A DNA stretch of 64,000 bases from a virus. This document shows, one piece after another, positions 46,352 to 56,139 of this stretch (positions within the stretch are counted from its first letter, which is position 1; every line of letters begins with the position of its first letter). The translations under genes and the position numbers were made by a program. The stretch is taken from positions 1-64,000 of the IMG/VR virus record IMGVR_UViG_3300029922_000054; one strand, written 5' to 3'. The notes beneath the pieces are model-generated. The model worked only from the letters and a program-made list of their open reading frames with translations. It did not search any database and was not told the origin of the DNA.

Positions 46352-48312
46352 ATCAAGCTCCCCTTGATAGCCACCCATCCACTTGAAGTGTAGATGTAAA
46401 GAATCTTCGCAGATCCATCTACAAGTTGCTCTCCCAAATAACCAGGGGCAGTCGGTGCGCCAGAGGTTGTACCGGCAGAGGTTGACGTGACCAGCACGGA
46501 TGCGGTGCTGTAGAAGGCCGGTACCGCCGTGCTGGCTGCTGCGATAGTGTGCGTGCCAGCCGTCACTGGAGGCGTGTAGACTCCATCTGCTGTGATGGTG
46601 CCGACTGTCGCGTTGCCGCCGACAATCCCATCCACTGACCAAGTGACCGTCTTCGTCGCATTTCCTGTCACGGTCGCAACGAACGTAATCGTTTGGTTGA
46701 TGTTCAAGATGGAGCTGCTAGGCGTAATCGACACCGCCATACCTGTTGCTGGTGATTCTGCCGAGGGAGTGAAGGTCCAGGCAAAGGCAAACCAATTCAC
46801 ATTTCCACCCCAGCTATTACCCGCTCCATCGACGTAGATAAGCTGCGCTGTCGTATCAGCAATGTCGCAGTTGGAAATGGCGTGCAGAACATTGTCTCCT
46901 GAACCAGAGAAGCTGGCAGGAGTGGCGATCGAGAGCATCTGAGTTGAGTTGTATCCTGTCGGCAATCCGAAAGAGCTTCCGGCCGGAATAGAGCCTGACC
47001 CAAAAGCCACTTGATTGTTTCTGCCAAGATTGATGAGAACCCACTCCCCACCCTGTACGGCCACTGTCTCGCGGCCCGGCATCCATGCTATGGCTATCCA
47101 GTTTACCGACCCTGGCCAGACGTTACTGGCACTCCCAGTATCTGCGTAGGTGGCTTGGATTGTCAGGCCATTCAGTCCGCACTGATTGACGCCGTGGGCT
47201 CCGTTTCCTGTACCAGCCCCGCCATGAATCGAGCAGATGGAACGCATGTTGCTAGCATTTATCCAGGGCGCATCGGTTGGTGTGAAGATTGTTTCGCCGT
47301 TTGCTCCTGATCCCTGGCCAATGGCGAACTTGGATCCGCCTGGAAGCGTGATGACCGTCCATGCCGATAGCCCGTCAGGACTCACATAGGTCTTGAGAGC
47401 GCCAGATATTCCTGCTGCTTCAGGGGTGAAGGCGATGGCAATGAAGTTTGCATTTCCGCTGTAGGTGCTTTGAGGCCAATTGCGATCTCCGTACTTCATG
47501 TCCACGGTAGGAGGATAATCTGCAATTCCCGATGTGCCGCTGTTGGCAGCTTCTACCGTGATGGCACAGGATGCAATATCTGTCACTTGAGGAGGAAGCG
47601 CGTTAAATCCGTTGGGTCCCGCTAGCGCAACCATCGAGGATGAATAAAGCCCCTGCGGAACACCGAACGTTGCTCCATCCTCGGCGAATCCATCTCCTAC
47701 ACCAATCAGGACGCCACCGGGCAAGCTAAAGAGAGCCCACACAGAATTTGATTGAGTCTCCACAGTAACGGTCTCAACCAAAGACGACTGGCCAGAGTTC
47801 GCATCCTTCCACGAGTTCCAATTAACGCCGTCGTAAGTAGACCTGAATTGAACATACCAAGTTCCAGTTCCGAGTCCTGTCAATGTCCAGTATGTTTGCG
47901 TCTGACCTGTATCCCCTCCAAACGTTTGCGTATTCGAGTTGACGTTGAAAGCCCGGCTTGTCGACACGCGAATCTGATGATAGATCGGAGTGACTGACTG
48001 TACAGATGTTTTCGCTGTCGCATTCTGAGCGGACTGAGCTGCTTGGAGTTGACTTATAGCTGATTTTCCACCAGGATTCACAAGCTGTACGATATACGAA
48101 CCATTCAGAAGGCTCACAGTTCCGGTGGCTTGCTTTGGCCGGGCAGCGGATGCGTTCGGTTGTCCCGCCGTAGTTCCTGCAACAGCAGTTGTCGATGTTA
48201 CTGTCTGAGTTTGCGAAGACACTTGACTGAGAGAATCAAGGACTTCGCGCAGATCCTGATTCCCCTGACTAGCCGCTATCGTCTTCTGCTGCGAAATTGT
48301 TGGCGATCCCAT
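46348..48312 (-). CDS. Repeat-containing tail fibre or appendage protein (654 aa)
   Basis: Start at ATG 48312 (MGSPTISQQKTI) after AGGAGAAAGA. The N-terminus is helical. Three tandem units of about 110 residues follow, each with the pattern V-x-x-LPGG...G-x-G and a C-terminal W-x-G-x-x-N-x-x-AIAW/F (units near residues 205-310, 315-420, 425-520). A bacterial-Ig-like domain (VTWSVDGIVGGNATVGTITA) follows. A short C-terminal domain (LGEQLVDGSAKILYIYTSSG) ends it. It is likely a receptor-binding or decoration protein. Confidence 0.68.
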   Translation of the reverse strand: MGSPTISQQKTIAASQGNQDLREVLDSLSQVSSQTQTVTSTTAVAGTTAGQPNASAARPKQATGTVSLLNGSYIVQLVNPGGKSAISQLQAAQSAQNATAKTSVQSVTPIYHQIRVSTSRAFNVNSNTQTFGGDTGQTQTYWTLTGLGTGTWYVQFRSTYDGVNWNSWKDANSGQSSLVETVTVETQSNSVWALFSLPGGVLIGVGDGFAEDGATFGVPQGLYSSSMVALAGPNGFNALPPQVTDIASCAITVEAANSGTSGIADYPPTVDMKYGDRNWPQSTYSGNANFIAIAFTPEAAGISGALKTYVSPDGLSAWTVITLPGGSKFAIGQGSGANGETIFTPTDAPWINASNMRSICSIHGGAGTGNGAHGVNQCGLNGLTIQATYADTGSASNVWPGSVNWIAIAWMPGRETVAVQGGEWVLINLGRNNQVAFGSGSIPAGSSFGLPTGYNSTQMLSIATPASFSGSGDNVLHAISNCDIADTTAQLIYVDGAGNSWGGNVNWFAFAWTFTPSAESPATGMAVSITPSSSILNINQTITFVATVTGNATKTVTWSVDGIVGGNATVGTITADGVYTPPVTAGTHTIAAASTAVPAFYSTASVLVTSTSAGTTSGAPTAPGYLGEQLVDGSAKILYIYTSSGWVAIKGSLI

Positions 48313-48371
48313 TCTTTCTCCTAGCCCTCGTACTCTTGCCAATACTGCTCAGGCACCGCAGTGCTTACAGC

Positions 48372-51300
48372 TTAGTTAGCATTGTTGCTCGTGCAACTGT
48401 ACGTTCCCGCGATAGTTCCGCTCACGGGAACATTCACGGTAAACCCCGTCGTGAGGGGAGATGTTGGGAACGGTTGCCCGGTGGCTGCTGAACTTGCCGA
48501 GGGAGGAACCGAGCAGCTCGTCGGGGCCGCGCTCATTGGGGTTGCAAATATCACCGCAGCAGACGTTGCGGCTGAAATAGACCATGTACCAGCACGCACT
48601 GGTATAGCCGCTGCTGGAGTAGTCCATACTTGCGAAGCTGAGCAGTACTGCGCTCCAGTTCCCCCCGCTGGGCAGGCGACTACCGGGTTGCCCCCAACAT
48701 ACTCACTCGCAAAACGCGCTACCCCATTCACGATGCTCCACGTTCCAGGCAGTACCAACCCGTATTGCGACGTTGCATACTGGCTAAAACTCTGAAGCTG
48801 AGTGGCAGTTAAAGCGCTTCCATAAGCCAACGTGTCCAAAATGTCACCGTTCCAAGGGCTGTTTCTATCTTGCCGCGCTCCGACCGTGATGCCATTTAAA
48901 TATCCAGCCGCTGTCCCTTGCGCTCCTGTTGCGACTTGTACCCCATCAAGATAGAGAGTGCCTATTCCTGTGCTTGAGATCGTATAAGCAGCGACATGGA
49001 CAGCATTATCGTCTGCGACTGTGGATGACAGACTTATGCTGTTATACCTTGCGTTGATGGATGTTGATGGATTGAAGTATATGGAGTTAGTCGCGGCACT
49101 AACATAATCATCAACCAAAAACCCACTAGCCCCAACGGTTTTTTTGTAAATTGTGATGATGGTGGTACCCGCCGTGAATGCGGTGCCGAACGGGCCTTGA
49201 TACCCGGTCCCGCTTCCAGCCAATCTCAATGCTGGCTTGCCATTGTAAACATTCATCTGGCAGGTGGCCCCCGTACCCGTAAGTGTATTGCCGTTTCCGC
49301 TTGCATCGATGAGCGTTGTTGGTGTGGTGCCTGTCGTGGAGCATGTAGATGATGCCGGGTACCATGCCGCTGGACTATACGGCGGTGCGGTTTGTGGTCC
49401 GTTGGCGATGCCATAAGGGAAGGGGAGAACATTTGTTTGCCCAGAAATCCACCCAGCAACAAAAGCATCAGTAGCTAGGTTGTTGCTGGCATCGGTGACC
49501 ATTTGGGTTACGGCTGTAGATCCGGAAGGCAAAGATTGTGGCGTGTTTGATGTGATTGTTTCAGGTGTAAAACTGGACGTATGAAAAGGAGTGGTTACTC
49601 CAGAGAAAAATGTGTTGGATACGCTTCCCGTGGCCGTGTAAATCTCATACCCGGTCTTCGCTCCGTAAATTTGATTATCGCTAGCGGAGAACTCTACGGG
49701 ACAAGTGTGATCGCTCGATGAATCGCCTATATCCATACCCCGCGCAAACGGGCCATAGATATGATTCCCGCTTATCTTCCCACGCTGCGTTGAACCGGAC
49801 GACGTGTGGCAACCAAAACCAATACCTCCAGAGCCAGCATCCGTGTTATCGGCGGCAGCATTTATGATGGCGTTGTTTAGTATTTGCACATCGTCACTGG
49901 CGCGCGTCAAGACTATTCCTCCGACCAGTCCAATTCCTCTAGCGTGAGCGCCAAATCCATTGCAGATGTTATCAGAAATAATTGCGTTTTCGGCATAGGA
50001 AATAATGCAACCATAGGTCTGCGCGTACGCGTCTGGAGTCTCAAAAACATTGTGAGTTACGGTGCAGTTTGTGCAACTCATTTCATACGCAGCATATTGA
50101 ATATACTGCGATGTTCCTGGCGCTAACTGAACGGTGTTTCCTGAGAATATAAATCCATCGCCAGCGACATTAGACCAACCGCCAAATATAGCAGCCTTGG
50201 CTATTCCGGTATCAGCCCCCGATCCGGTAGTGCAAGTTGTCCCGTTCGTGGAAAAACTCACACTTGTTCCGCTAGTAGATGTTGTCGGCAGGTCTTTTCC
50301 GTTTAGACAGGTAAATGTGGAAAAACCTGACAGAGTGACATATTCTTTCGCCCAAAATGGAGTCGCCACTCCAAGAGTCAAAGTGATAGTGCCCGTTGAT
50401 CCAGACCCCGAGATGACTACATTACTGACCGTCGGAGAGGCAGTTCCTGAGATTGTGCAGGTGGTCCCCATCACGGTTCCATTCAGGACAGAACCGAGTC
50501 CGGCAGAGCCCGAGTAAATACCAACGTTGCCACACGTGGCATCACCACCAACAGCTCGAAGATTGACGTCAGCCACGCGAAAATTTTTGATTACACCATC
50601 AGTGCTCCCAGTCCCACTAATAGGTAGAACCACGATGGCCAACGTGCCCATGTTTCCACCGATTACTTCGAAATTCTGCGATACGCCATTTCCGGGATTT
50701 CCCGAACCTCCAGCGGCAACTATTTCCATTCCGGCGCTACTTGTCCCGCCTAAGTTCATGCCATTGAACTTTCCTCCGTTGATGTTTATCGCACTCACGC
50801 AGCTGGGCATTGCGTTTATTGAATAGCAATTTACGACGGTAACCCCATTAAGAACAGTGTTGGTTGAACCTTGTAGGTCAAGCGTGGCTTGACCATAGTT
50901 ATATATTGGGACATTGTTGTTATCGAGCTTACACCCCGCACCGATAGTGTCGTTTGTCCCGGTAATTACCATCACCGCACTTGACGCAGTCCCGTTGATC
51001 AGCACGGACCCCGGCTTGCAATCAATCATCACGTCGTTTTGTGAAAGAGCGATTGTTGATGTTATTGTTTCGCTGTAATCGGGAGGAAGAACATAGGTAG
51101 CGTTTGCGCCATAGGTGAGCAGAAATGATGCCAGCGTGCCTGCCGATTGCACCCCGCCCGGAAGTTGGATCACTTTGCCGATACGTGAAGCGGGAGCCGC
51201 GACGGTGCCCGGAAAAGTGTTTACCTGCCTAGTCCCACTCCCAGTCTGCGTGCCACCCGTGATGCTGAACCATGTTCCCGCACCACCGCTACCACCACCT

Positions 51301-51767
51301 AACGTATTTTGCCCAGTAATAAGATTCAGAAAGTTGATTGGCTGCGTCAAGGCTGATATTTGCGCACTGAGATCGATGGGGACTGTCACAGACAAGGAAT
51401 AATTTACGGCCCATGGCGGTTGATAGGTAAGTATTTGCGTGCTCGTCGGATAGGAAATCGAGATTGCCCATCGAGTGCCAGATGGATTCGAGAGGATGTT
51501 ATTCGGAACCAACTGGATTGAAAAGTGTCCTGTCGCATCCAGAGTCGCCTGAACCTGCTTGGCATTGAAAAGCTGACCATTCGGAGTAGATGCACTCGAC
51601 ACTGGGTAGCCTGCCGAGTTGACCAGATTAGCAGTCAGAGCCGCATTCGCATAGGGATTGCCGTTCGGGTCAGTGACCGTCGCCGTGACGGTCGAGTAGC
51701 TAACCTGGGCGAAAGACCCGGTTGCCGTTCCAAACATGACTGCCAGCAGGACAAGAATTTTGCGCAT
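48372..51767 (-). CDS. Beta-helix tail fibre with signal peptide and LamG-like domain (1131 aa)
   Basis: ATG at 51767 follows GAGGAGATCGAG. A clear signal peptide (MRKILVLLAVMFGTATGSFA) is followed by a carboxypeptidase-regulatory-like domain (TVTDPNGNPYANAALTANLV). From about residue 200 come pectate-lyase-like right-handed beta-helix turns (IDCKPGSVLINGTASS, many NG and GxxxN turns). Around residues 830-1020 lies a concanavalin/LamG-like domain. The beta-helix suggests a polysaccharide-binding or cleaving spike. The export signal is unusual for a virion protein. Motif and GC are lower than in neighbours. Confidence 0.72.
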   Translation of the reverse strand: MRKILVLLAVMFGTATGSFAQVSYSTVTATVTDPNGNPYANAALTANLVNSAGYPVSSASTPNGQLFNAKQVQATLDATGHFSIQLVPNNILSNPSGTRWAISISYPTSTQILTYQPPWAVNYSLSVTVPIDLSAQISALTQPINFLNLITGQNTLGGGSGGAGTWFSITGGTQTGSGTRQVNTFPGTVAAPASRIGKVIQLPGGVQSAGTLASFLLTYGANATYVLPPDYSETITSTIALSQNDVMIDCKPGSVLINGTASSAVMVITGTNDTIGAGCKLDNNNVPIYNYGQATLDLQGSTNTVLNGVTVVNCYSINAMPSCVSAININGGKFNGMNLGGTSSAGMEIVAAGGSGNPGNGVSQNFEVIGGNMGTLAIVVLPISGTGSTDGVIKNFRVADVNLRAVGGDATCGNVGIYSGSAGLGSVLNGTVMGTTCTISGTASPTVSNVVISGSGSTGTITLTLGVATPFWAKEYVTLSGFSTFTCLNGKDLPTTSTSGTSVSFSTNGTTCTTGSGADTGIAKAAIFGGWSNVAGDGFIFSGNTVQLAPGTSQYIQYAAYEMSCTNCTVTHNVFETPDAYAQTYGCIISYAENAIISDNICNGFGAHARGIGLVGGIVLTRASDDVQILNNAIINAAADNTDAGSGGIGFGCHTSSGSTQRGKISGNHIYGPFARGMDIGDSSSDHTCPVEFSASDNQIYGAKTGYEIYTATGSVSNTFFSGVTTPFHTSSFTPETITSNTPQSLPSGSTAVTQMVTDASNNLATDAFVAGWISGQTNVLPFPYGIANGPQTAPPYSPAAWYPASSTCSTTGTTPTTLIDASGNGNTLTGTGATCQMNVYNGKPALRLAGSGTGYQGPFGTAFTAGTTIITIYKKTVGASGFLVDDYVSAATNSIYFNPSTSINARYNSISLSSTVADDNAVHVAAYTISSTGIGTLYLDGVQVATGAQGTAAGYLNGITVGARQDRNSPWNGDILDTLAYGSALTATQLQSFSQYATSQYGLVLPGTWSIVNGVARFASEYVGGNPVVACPAGGTGAQYCSASQVWTTPAAAIPVRAGTWSISAATSAAVIFATPMSAAPTSCSVPPSASSAATGQPFPTSPLTTGFTVNVPVSGTIAGTYSCTSNNAN

Positions 51768-51781
51768 CTCGATCTCCTCGT

Positions 51782-54541
51782 TTATCCAGGGTTCCCTGGC
51801 CATGTTGGAATGACCATCAAATTTGACTTGTAGACCATCCACCATGCACCGGCTACTCCTCCATTATCCATCCCGACAGCCCAGCGTGTTGAATAGGACT
51901 GTGCGCCCTGAACTGGCATTGGGATATTGACCTGGGTGCGCTGGCCGGGAGTCAAGAGGATTGGCGTCAATGGCCCGGTGAGCAGATATGCGTTCTCCTG
52001 GTCATCGTAGGCCTTCACGTTCCAGAGTCCATTCCCAGTCCCCCACATCTGCGCGCCGATGAGCTTATCAGCGGTCAAAGCGTCTTTCTCTCCAAGCACT
52101 CCACGCCACTCCGCAAAATATCCGAGTTGAGTCCCGTCGTAGTCCTCGTCGAAGTATTGGTCTTCGACCACGTTCTTGATTGAGCCATCGGCCGCAAAGA
52201 AGAGCATCTGGTTCTCAACATTTACTCCAGCCAACTGGACAGCATTCTTGGACTTTTGCGGGATGTAGAGCGCGTCATTGAAGTTCAGCGTGTCCTGCGA
52301 CCACTTGCGACCATCGGCTTTAGGTACCAACTTTCCGCTGCGAGTCTCGAACATGACAGGATCACCCGTACCAAAGTAATAATTCACGACTAGGCGGCAG
52401 TTGATTGTCGTCGAACCGTTGATAGGGCACAGGACATAAACGAGCCGCCTCACCTGATCGATCTTTACTTTGACGATGTGGCCATAGTCCCAATTGATCG
52501 TTTCCCAGGCTACTAGCTGTTCTCGGCTGATGAGAGTCGGATGCTGCCCGGCAAAGAGGTATAGTCCGCTTCGGTGAGCCCACACCGCAAACTCTGAATC
52601 GTCCTGTCCTGCTACGTCAATCGCTTGTGCTCCGACCGGCCCGTTTCCGCTCCATGATTGCCGTGGCGTCCATGTAGATGGATCACCTCCGTTCGTAATG
52701 ACTTCGAATCCCGAGTTTTCCTTGAAGGAGTATCCAATGCCGCGGATTTCCCGGTAGCATACGGTCCTGTCGCCGTCATTCTCCGAGACCTGGAAGTTTC
52801 CGCCTGGCACGCGCACTGTCTCCGCATCGGTAATATCCGAGAAGAGATGGCCGCTCTGGTATCCCACTGATCCCGTGTAGACCGTGCGCTGGAGCGTCTT
52901 GGCAAAGTACACGTCCACCGATGGAGGGATCTGGATCTTGTTGAAGTAGTTCGTGACGCTCGACGCGCCCGGCAGATACGTGTCCGTGAAGTTGAACAGG
53001 GCCGTGGTCGATGTATTGTCCTCAACAATGGTCGCTGTAATCGTCACGTTGGGCTGGTTGAATCCCGGCGATTCAATGTCTGCCTGGGAAATCCATGTGA
53101 GAGGACCCGCCGCGCTGGCGCCGGCCACAGTCGATGCGACAATGCGGGAGTTCCAGTTGTAAGGTCCAATTGGCAGCCGCAGACACTGAATAGGCCATCC
53201 AGACTGAGTTACGTTCAAGGCGACAGGACCCGAGTTCGAGAATCCTGTCTGGTACATTGAGTTCGTCTGACCGAAAACTGTGAGATAGCGGACACCCGTA
53301 TCCACGTTGCCAATCGTCGCCGTTGTGGCCGCCGTGCTCGTTGTGGAGAGCTGCACGCCTGTTGGGTAAGCCGAGATGGTAACGGTCGCTCCTGGGAGCA
53401 CTGGCGCAGGATTCACCAGCGCGTAATAAGCGGCATCGATAATCTCGCTTGTCGTTGCGCTCGAATCTGGATCAATAAAGGCGTAGAGGTTAAATTCTGT
53501 GGCTCCATAGGTCGCACCAAGTGACCCGGTAACTGCCACATAGTCCGGTATAGCAGGAAGCGTCACAGAAAGATCTACAGGTCCGCCTGTTGTATTTTTC
53601 CAGGTCAATACACGCTTGGGATCAAGATTGCCTTTGACGTCAACCAGCGAGTTCACGCCTTCGCCAATCGTATTGAGCATCGTTGCTGCGAGGTACACCG
53701 TTGCACCGTCAGCAATCGGAGATGCTGCATCGGCCGTTGTCGATCCAAAAATAGGCACAGAGGCATCTGGCAGCCCTGAAATGAAAATAGGTGTGCATTC
53801 TTTCCATTTTGTGGTGTTGTCGTCAACGGTTCCATCGATCACCGTGGGCCATGCAGGCTGGCTAGCGGAATTCCCGCTCGTACCTGCCGTCGTGCATTGG
53901 TAGACGAAACCTGTTTGATCTTCAACCCATGTTCCCTGGCCTCCAGTCTGCCCAAACGTCTGGAACGTGGATGGGGAAACGACTTGGCCGACACGATAGT
54001 AGGTGTCTGGATTCCATGGCGCGGCGAATGGAAGGTCTGAAGCCGGGTAAAGCGTTGAATCGGCCGAATTGTAGATCAGGACAGGACCCTTGGGAAGAAG
54101 TAGGTCTGTCAAACCAATGAGGAAGTTATTGAATGCTTGCCCCATGGTGGGGTTGAGTCCTGCCGAGATCGTAATACCAGAATTGGTTGTGAAGTTGGCA
54201 GTGTTGAGGACCGCCATTGCGGACTGAATGAATGGTGGGCAGGAAAATAGTGATCCGGTCACCGATCCATACGCAAAGATCAGGATGGTCTCAACGGCTT
54301 GCAGGTTGAGCGTCCCTGGTTGAGCGGCGAGATACCGAAGCAGGCCGCCGCCCGTCAAGGAGTCGTTCTGGCCAAAGGTAAGTTGGGTCGAATGCCCAAA
54401 ACGTGCGGCAACGGATCGCGCCGTGTACCGCACATTTTGAGCAACTTTCGCCAACCCGAGAGGCAGGTTCACTGAATCGTCATAGCTGCATGACGAGCCG
54501 TACCGCGGAATGACTATCGGCTTACTGCCTTCAAAGTTCAC
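51782..54541 (-). CDS. Tail tubular-type structural protein (919 aa)
   Basis: GTG at 54541 follows GAGGGGCGAATC. The N-terminus, NLPLGLAKVAQNVRYTARSV then AARFGHSTQ, resembles phage proteins that bind under the head-tail connector (tail-tubular B or stabilisation type). The remainder is a large, all-beta sequence with many Gly/Thr/Val and repeated immunoglobulin-like stretches. Together with the 55381 gene it likely builds the short tail. No enzymatic motif was seen. Confidence 0.62.
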   Translation of the reverse strand: MNFEGSKPIVIPRYGSSCSYDDSVNLPLGLAKVAQNVRYTARSVAARFGHSTQLTFGQNDSLTGGGLLRYLAAQPGTLNLQAVETILIFAYGSVTGSLFSCPPFIQSAMAVLNTANFTTNSGITISAGLNPTMGQAFNNFLIGLTDLLLPKGPVLIYNSADSTLYPASDLPFAAPWNPDTYYRVGQVVSPSTFQTFGQTGGQGTWVEDQTGFVYQCTTAGTSGNSASQPAWPTVIDGTVDDNTTKWKECTPIFISGLPDASVPIFGSTTADAASPIADGATVYLAATMLNTIGEGVNSLVDVKGNLDPKRVLTWKNTTGGPVDLSVTLPAIPDYVAVTGSLGATYGATEFNLYAFIDPDSSATTSEIIDAAYYALVNPAPVLPGATVTISAYPTGVQLSTTSTAATTATIGNVDTGVRYLTVFGQTNSMYQTGFSNSGPVALNVTQSGWPIQCLRLPIGPYNWNSRIVASTVAGASAAGPLTWISQADIESPGFNQPNVTITATIVEDNTSTTALFNFTDTYLPGASSVTNYFNKIQIPPSVDVYFAKTLQRTVYTGSVGYQSGHLFSDITDAETVRVPGGNFQVSENDGDRTVCYREIRGIGYSFKENSGFEVITNGGDPSTWTPRQSWSGNGPVGAQAIDVAGQDDSEFAVWAHRSGLYLFAGQHPTLISREQLVAWETINWDYGHIVKVKIDQVRRLVYVLCPINGSTTINCRLVVNYYFGTGDPVMFETRSGKLVPKADGRKWSQDTLNFNDALYIPQKSKNAVQLAGVNVENQMLFFAADGSIKNVVEDQYFDEDYDGTQLGYFAEWRGVLGEKDALTADKLIGAQMWGTGNGLWNVKAYDDQENAYLLTGPLTPILLTPGQRTQVNIPMPVQGAQSYSTRWAVGMDNGGVAGAWWMVYKSNLMVIPTWPGNPG

Positions 54542-54566
54542 GATTCGCCCCTCAGACCAGGTTGAG

Positions 54567-55295
54567 TTAGATCCTGCCCTTGGGACCCTCGATGAACAGG
54601 ATGAACACGCCAGCCAGAATTTCAGCCGGATAGGCTCCTGTTGCCAGTTCGGTGTTCTCCGCAGTGAAGATGCGCAGACGCCAGTTGTTCAAGGTTGTTC
54701 CCTGAACCAGTTGGGCCGTGCAGCCGGCTGGACAGGATATGACCGAGTACATAGTGATGGTTCCGGGATAGCCAACAGTCGCATCCGGCTGCGAAATAGT
54801 TGGTGTGATGGCCTGCAGGTTGACCGTATCGCCGCCGGGGATCGTCTCGACGAGGCTGGAAACTGTGATCGAGAGGACCTCAGCGCCCTTGTTCGTTGTG
54901 ATCGACAAGACCCCGTTGGTGATTGTCCCGGTGTAGACCGAGCCGCTGGCCGTGCCGAGTGCGCCGTTGGTGAGCGCTAGAGCCAGAGCAACCGCAGCCG
55001 CTGTAGCCGTCGCAGCCGTAGCGCTGGTCAGGTTGGTGTAGGTCGCCATGTTGACGGCCTGAGTTCCCGCGCCGGTCCCGCCAGACGTCGAGAAGGTGAC
55101 ACTTCCGGAGAGAGCTGACCCAGTTATGAATCCTGCCGTGGGACCCTTCAGCGCTGCGCCGGCGGCCGACTGAGTGAACTGGGTTGTCGGGACTGCTGTC
55201 GTCGGGCCCTGGTAGTTGCCGCTGGGCGTGCCGATGAGGTAGAGCTTCTTTGTACGAAGCTCGTGATTGACTGTCTGTACTGTGAGAGCAAGCAT
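54567..55295 (-). CDS. Structural protein, probably tail or capsid decoration (242 aa)
   Basis: I start at ATG 55295 (MLALTVQTVNHELRTKKLYL), with GGAGGAAAGAG upstream, because a late-promoter-like element lies upstream of it at 55353-55365 and the longer frame runs through it. The middle is very rich in Ala/Thr/Gly (TAATATAAAVALALALTNGA), and the end is FILFIEGPKGRI. The composition suits a beta-rich structural protein. Its exact role is unknown. Confidence 0.55.
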   Translation of the reverse strand: MLALTVQTVNHELRTKKLYLIGTPSGNYQGPTTAVPTTQFTQSAAGAALKGPTAGFITGSALSGSVTFSTSGGTGAGTQAVNMATYTNLTSATAATATAAAVALALALTNGALGTASGSVYTGTITNGVLSITTNKGAEVLSITVSSLVETIPGGDTVNLQAITPTISQPDATVGYPGTITMYSVISCPAGCTAQLVQGTTLNNWRLRIFTAENTELATGAYPAEILAGVFILFIEGPKGRI

Positions 55296-55352
55296 GATGA
55301 AGCTCTTTCCTCCGGGTCGAATCCCCGGCCATGCCGAGTTGATCTCGACAAT

Positions 55353-55365
55353 GGAAAGAGTAGCA
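55353..55365 (-). promoter_or_regulatory. Putative phage late promoter, copy 3
   Basis: The minus strand reads TGCTACTCTTTCC followed by A. It lies 57 bases before the chosen start at 55295 and after the stop of the connector gene at 55381. Confidence 0.5.
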
Positions 55366-55380
55366 TTCATCAGATTGGAG

Positions 55381-56106
55381 CTACGTGAAGTTCTTGCCAC
55401 CAGCCGCGATGGGATAGGCAGCGCCGCGCCGAGTCCCGCGGAAGTGGATCAACTGGGCCTGAGCGACCATCACCATGAGATTGCAGAGATTCTGCTTGTC
55501 CCGCGCCAGACTTCTTTCAAGCCGGGGAACCAATTTTCCCATGTTGTTGTTGAGGGAAGCGATCTCTAGAGCTACTTGGCGAGCGAGGATGAATCCCACG
55601 CCACGCATCACACTCTGCGCATTGTCCGAGTACACGTCGGCCAGCGCGTAGAAATAGACGCGAATCGTAACCGGTGTGTAGCTGGGAATCAACTGGATCG
55701 ATCCCTGGGCCCATCGATACTGCCAGCAGCCGAGATTGTCGGCCTGCACATCATCAAGCTCGTCGACAGGATCAGATTGCAGGTAGGCGGTGTCCGGCTG
55801 TCCTTGGACCTTCCAGTCGATCCTCTTGGGTCGCAGGAACCACTCAAGCGGCATACCGGGTGCAAATTGAGGGGAAAGGTCCACCGGTGGGCAGGTCCCG
55901 TTGGCGCCGGGGGTGGCAGATGGCAGATCAATGATGGCGATCTGTTCTTGCTGCTGGATTCCGAGTCTTTCGAGGGTGATCTCAAAAGACTCGTTCTCCT
56001 GGTCGATGAATGGGAGGATGTACGCGCTTGAGAACCGAGCATTGGCCGGGTCGTCCAGCATGACACCGACGCGCTTTACGATCTGGCCAACAGTCAGAAC
56101 TGCCAT
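55381..56106 (-). CDS. Head-tail connector / tail tubular A-like protein (241 aa)
   Basis: The chain begins MAVLTVGQIVKRVGVMLDDP then SSAYILPFIDQENESFEITL, which matches the helical start of podovirus connector adaptors. The middle reads RWAQGSIQLIPSYTPVTIRV and VYFYALADVYSDN, and helices with LERSLARDKQNLCNLM follow. It likely sits between portal and tail tube. Late promoter copy 4 ends 19 bases before its ATG. Confidence 0.65.
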   Translation of the reverse strand: MAVLTVGQIVKRVGVMLDDPANARFSSAYILPFIDQENESFEITLERLGIQQQEQIAIIDLPSATPGANGTCPPVDLSPQFAPGMPLEWFLRPKRIDWKVQGQPDTAYLQSDPVDELDDVQADNLGCWQYRWAQGSIQLIPSYTPVTIRVYFYALADVYSDNAQSVMRGVGFILARQVALEIASLNNNMGKLVPRLERSLARDKQNLCNLMVMVAQAQLIHFRGTRRGAAYPIAAGGKNFT

Positions 56107-56125
56107 GGAGTTTCACCCCTCGTTG

Positions 56126-56139
56126 GGGAAAGAGTAGCA
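56126..56139 (-). promoter_or_regulatory. Putative phage late promoter, copy 4
   Basis: The minus strand reads TGCTACTCTTTCCC exactly, beginning directly after the stop of the 56140-56823 gene and ending 19 bases before the ATG at 56106. Confidence 0.6.
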
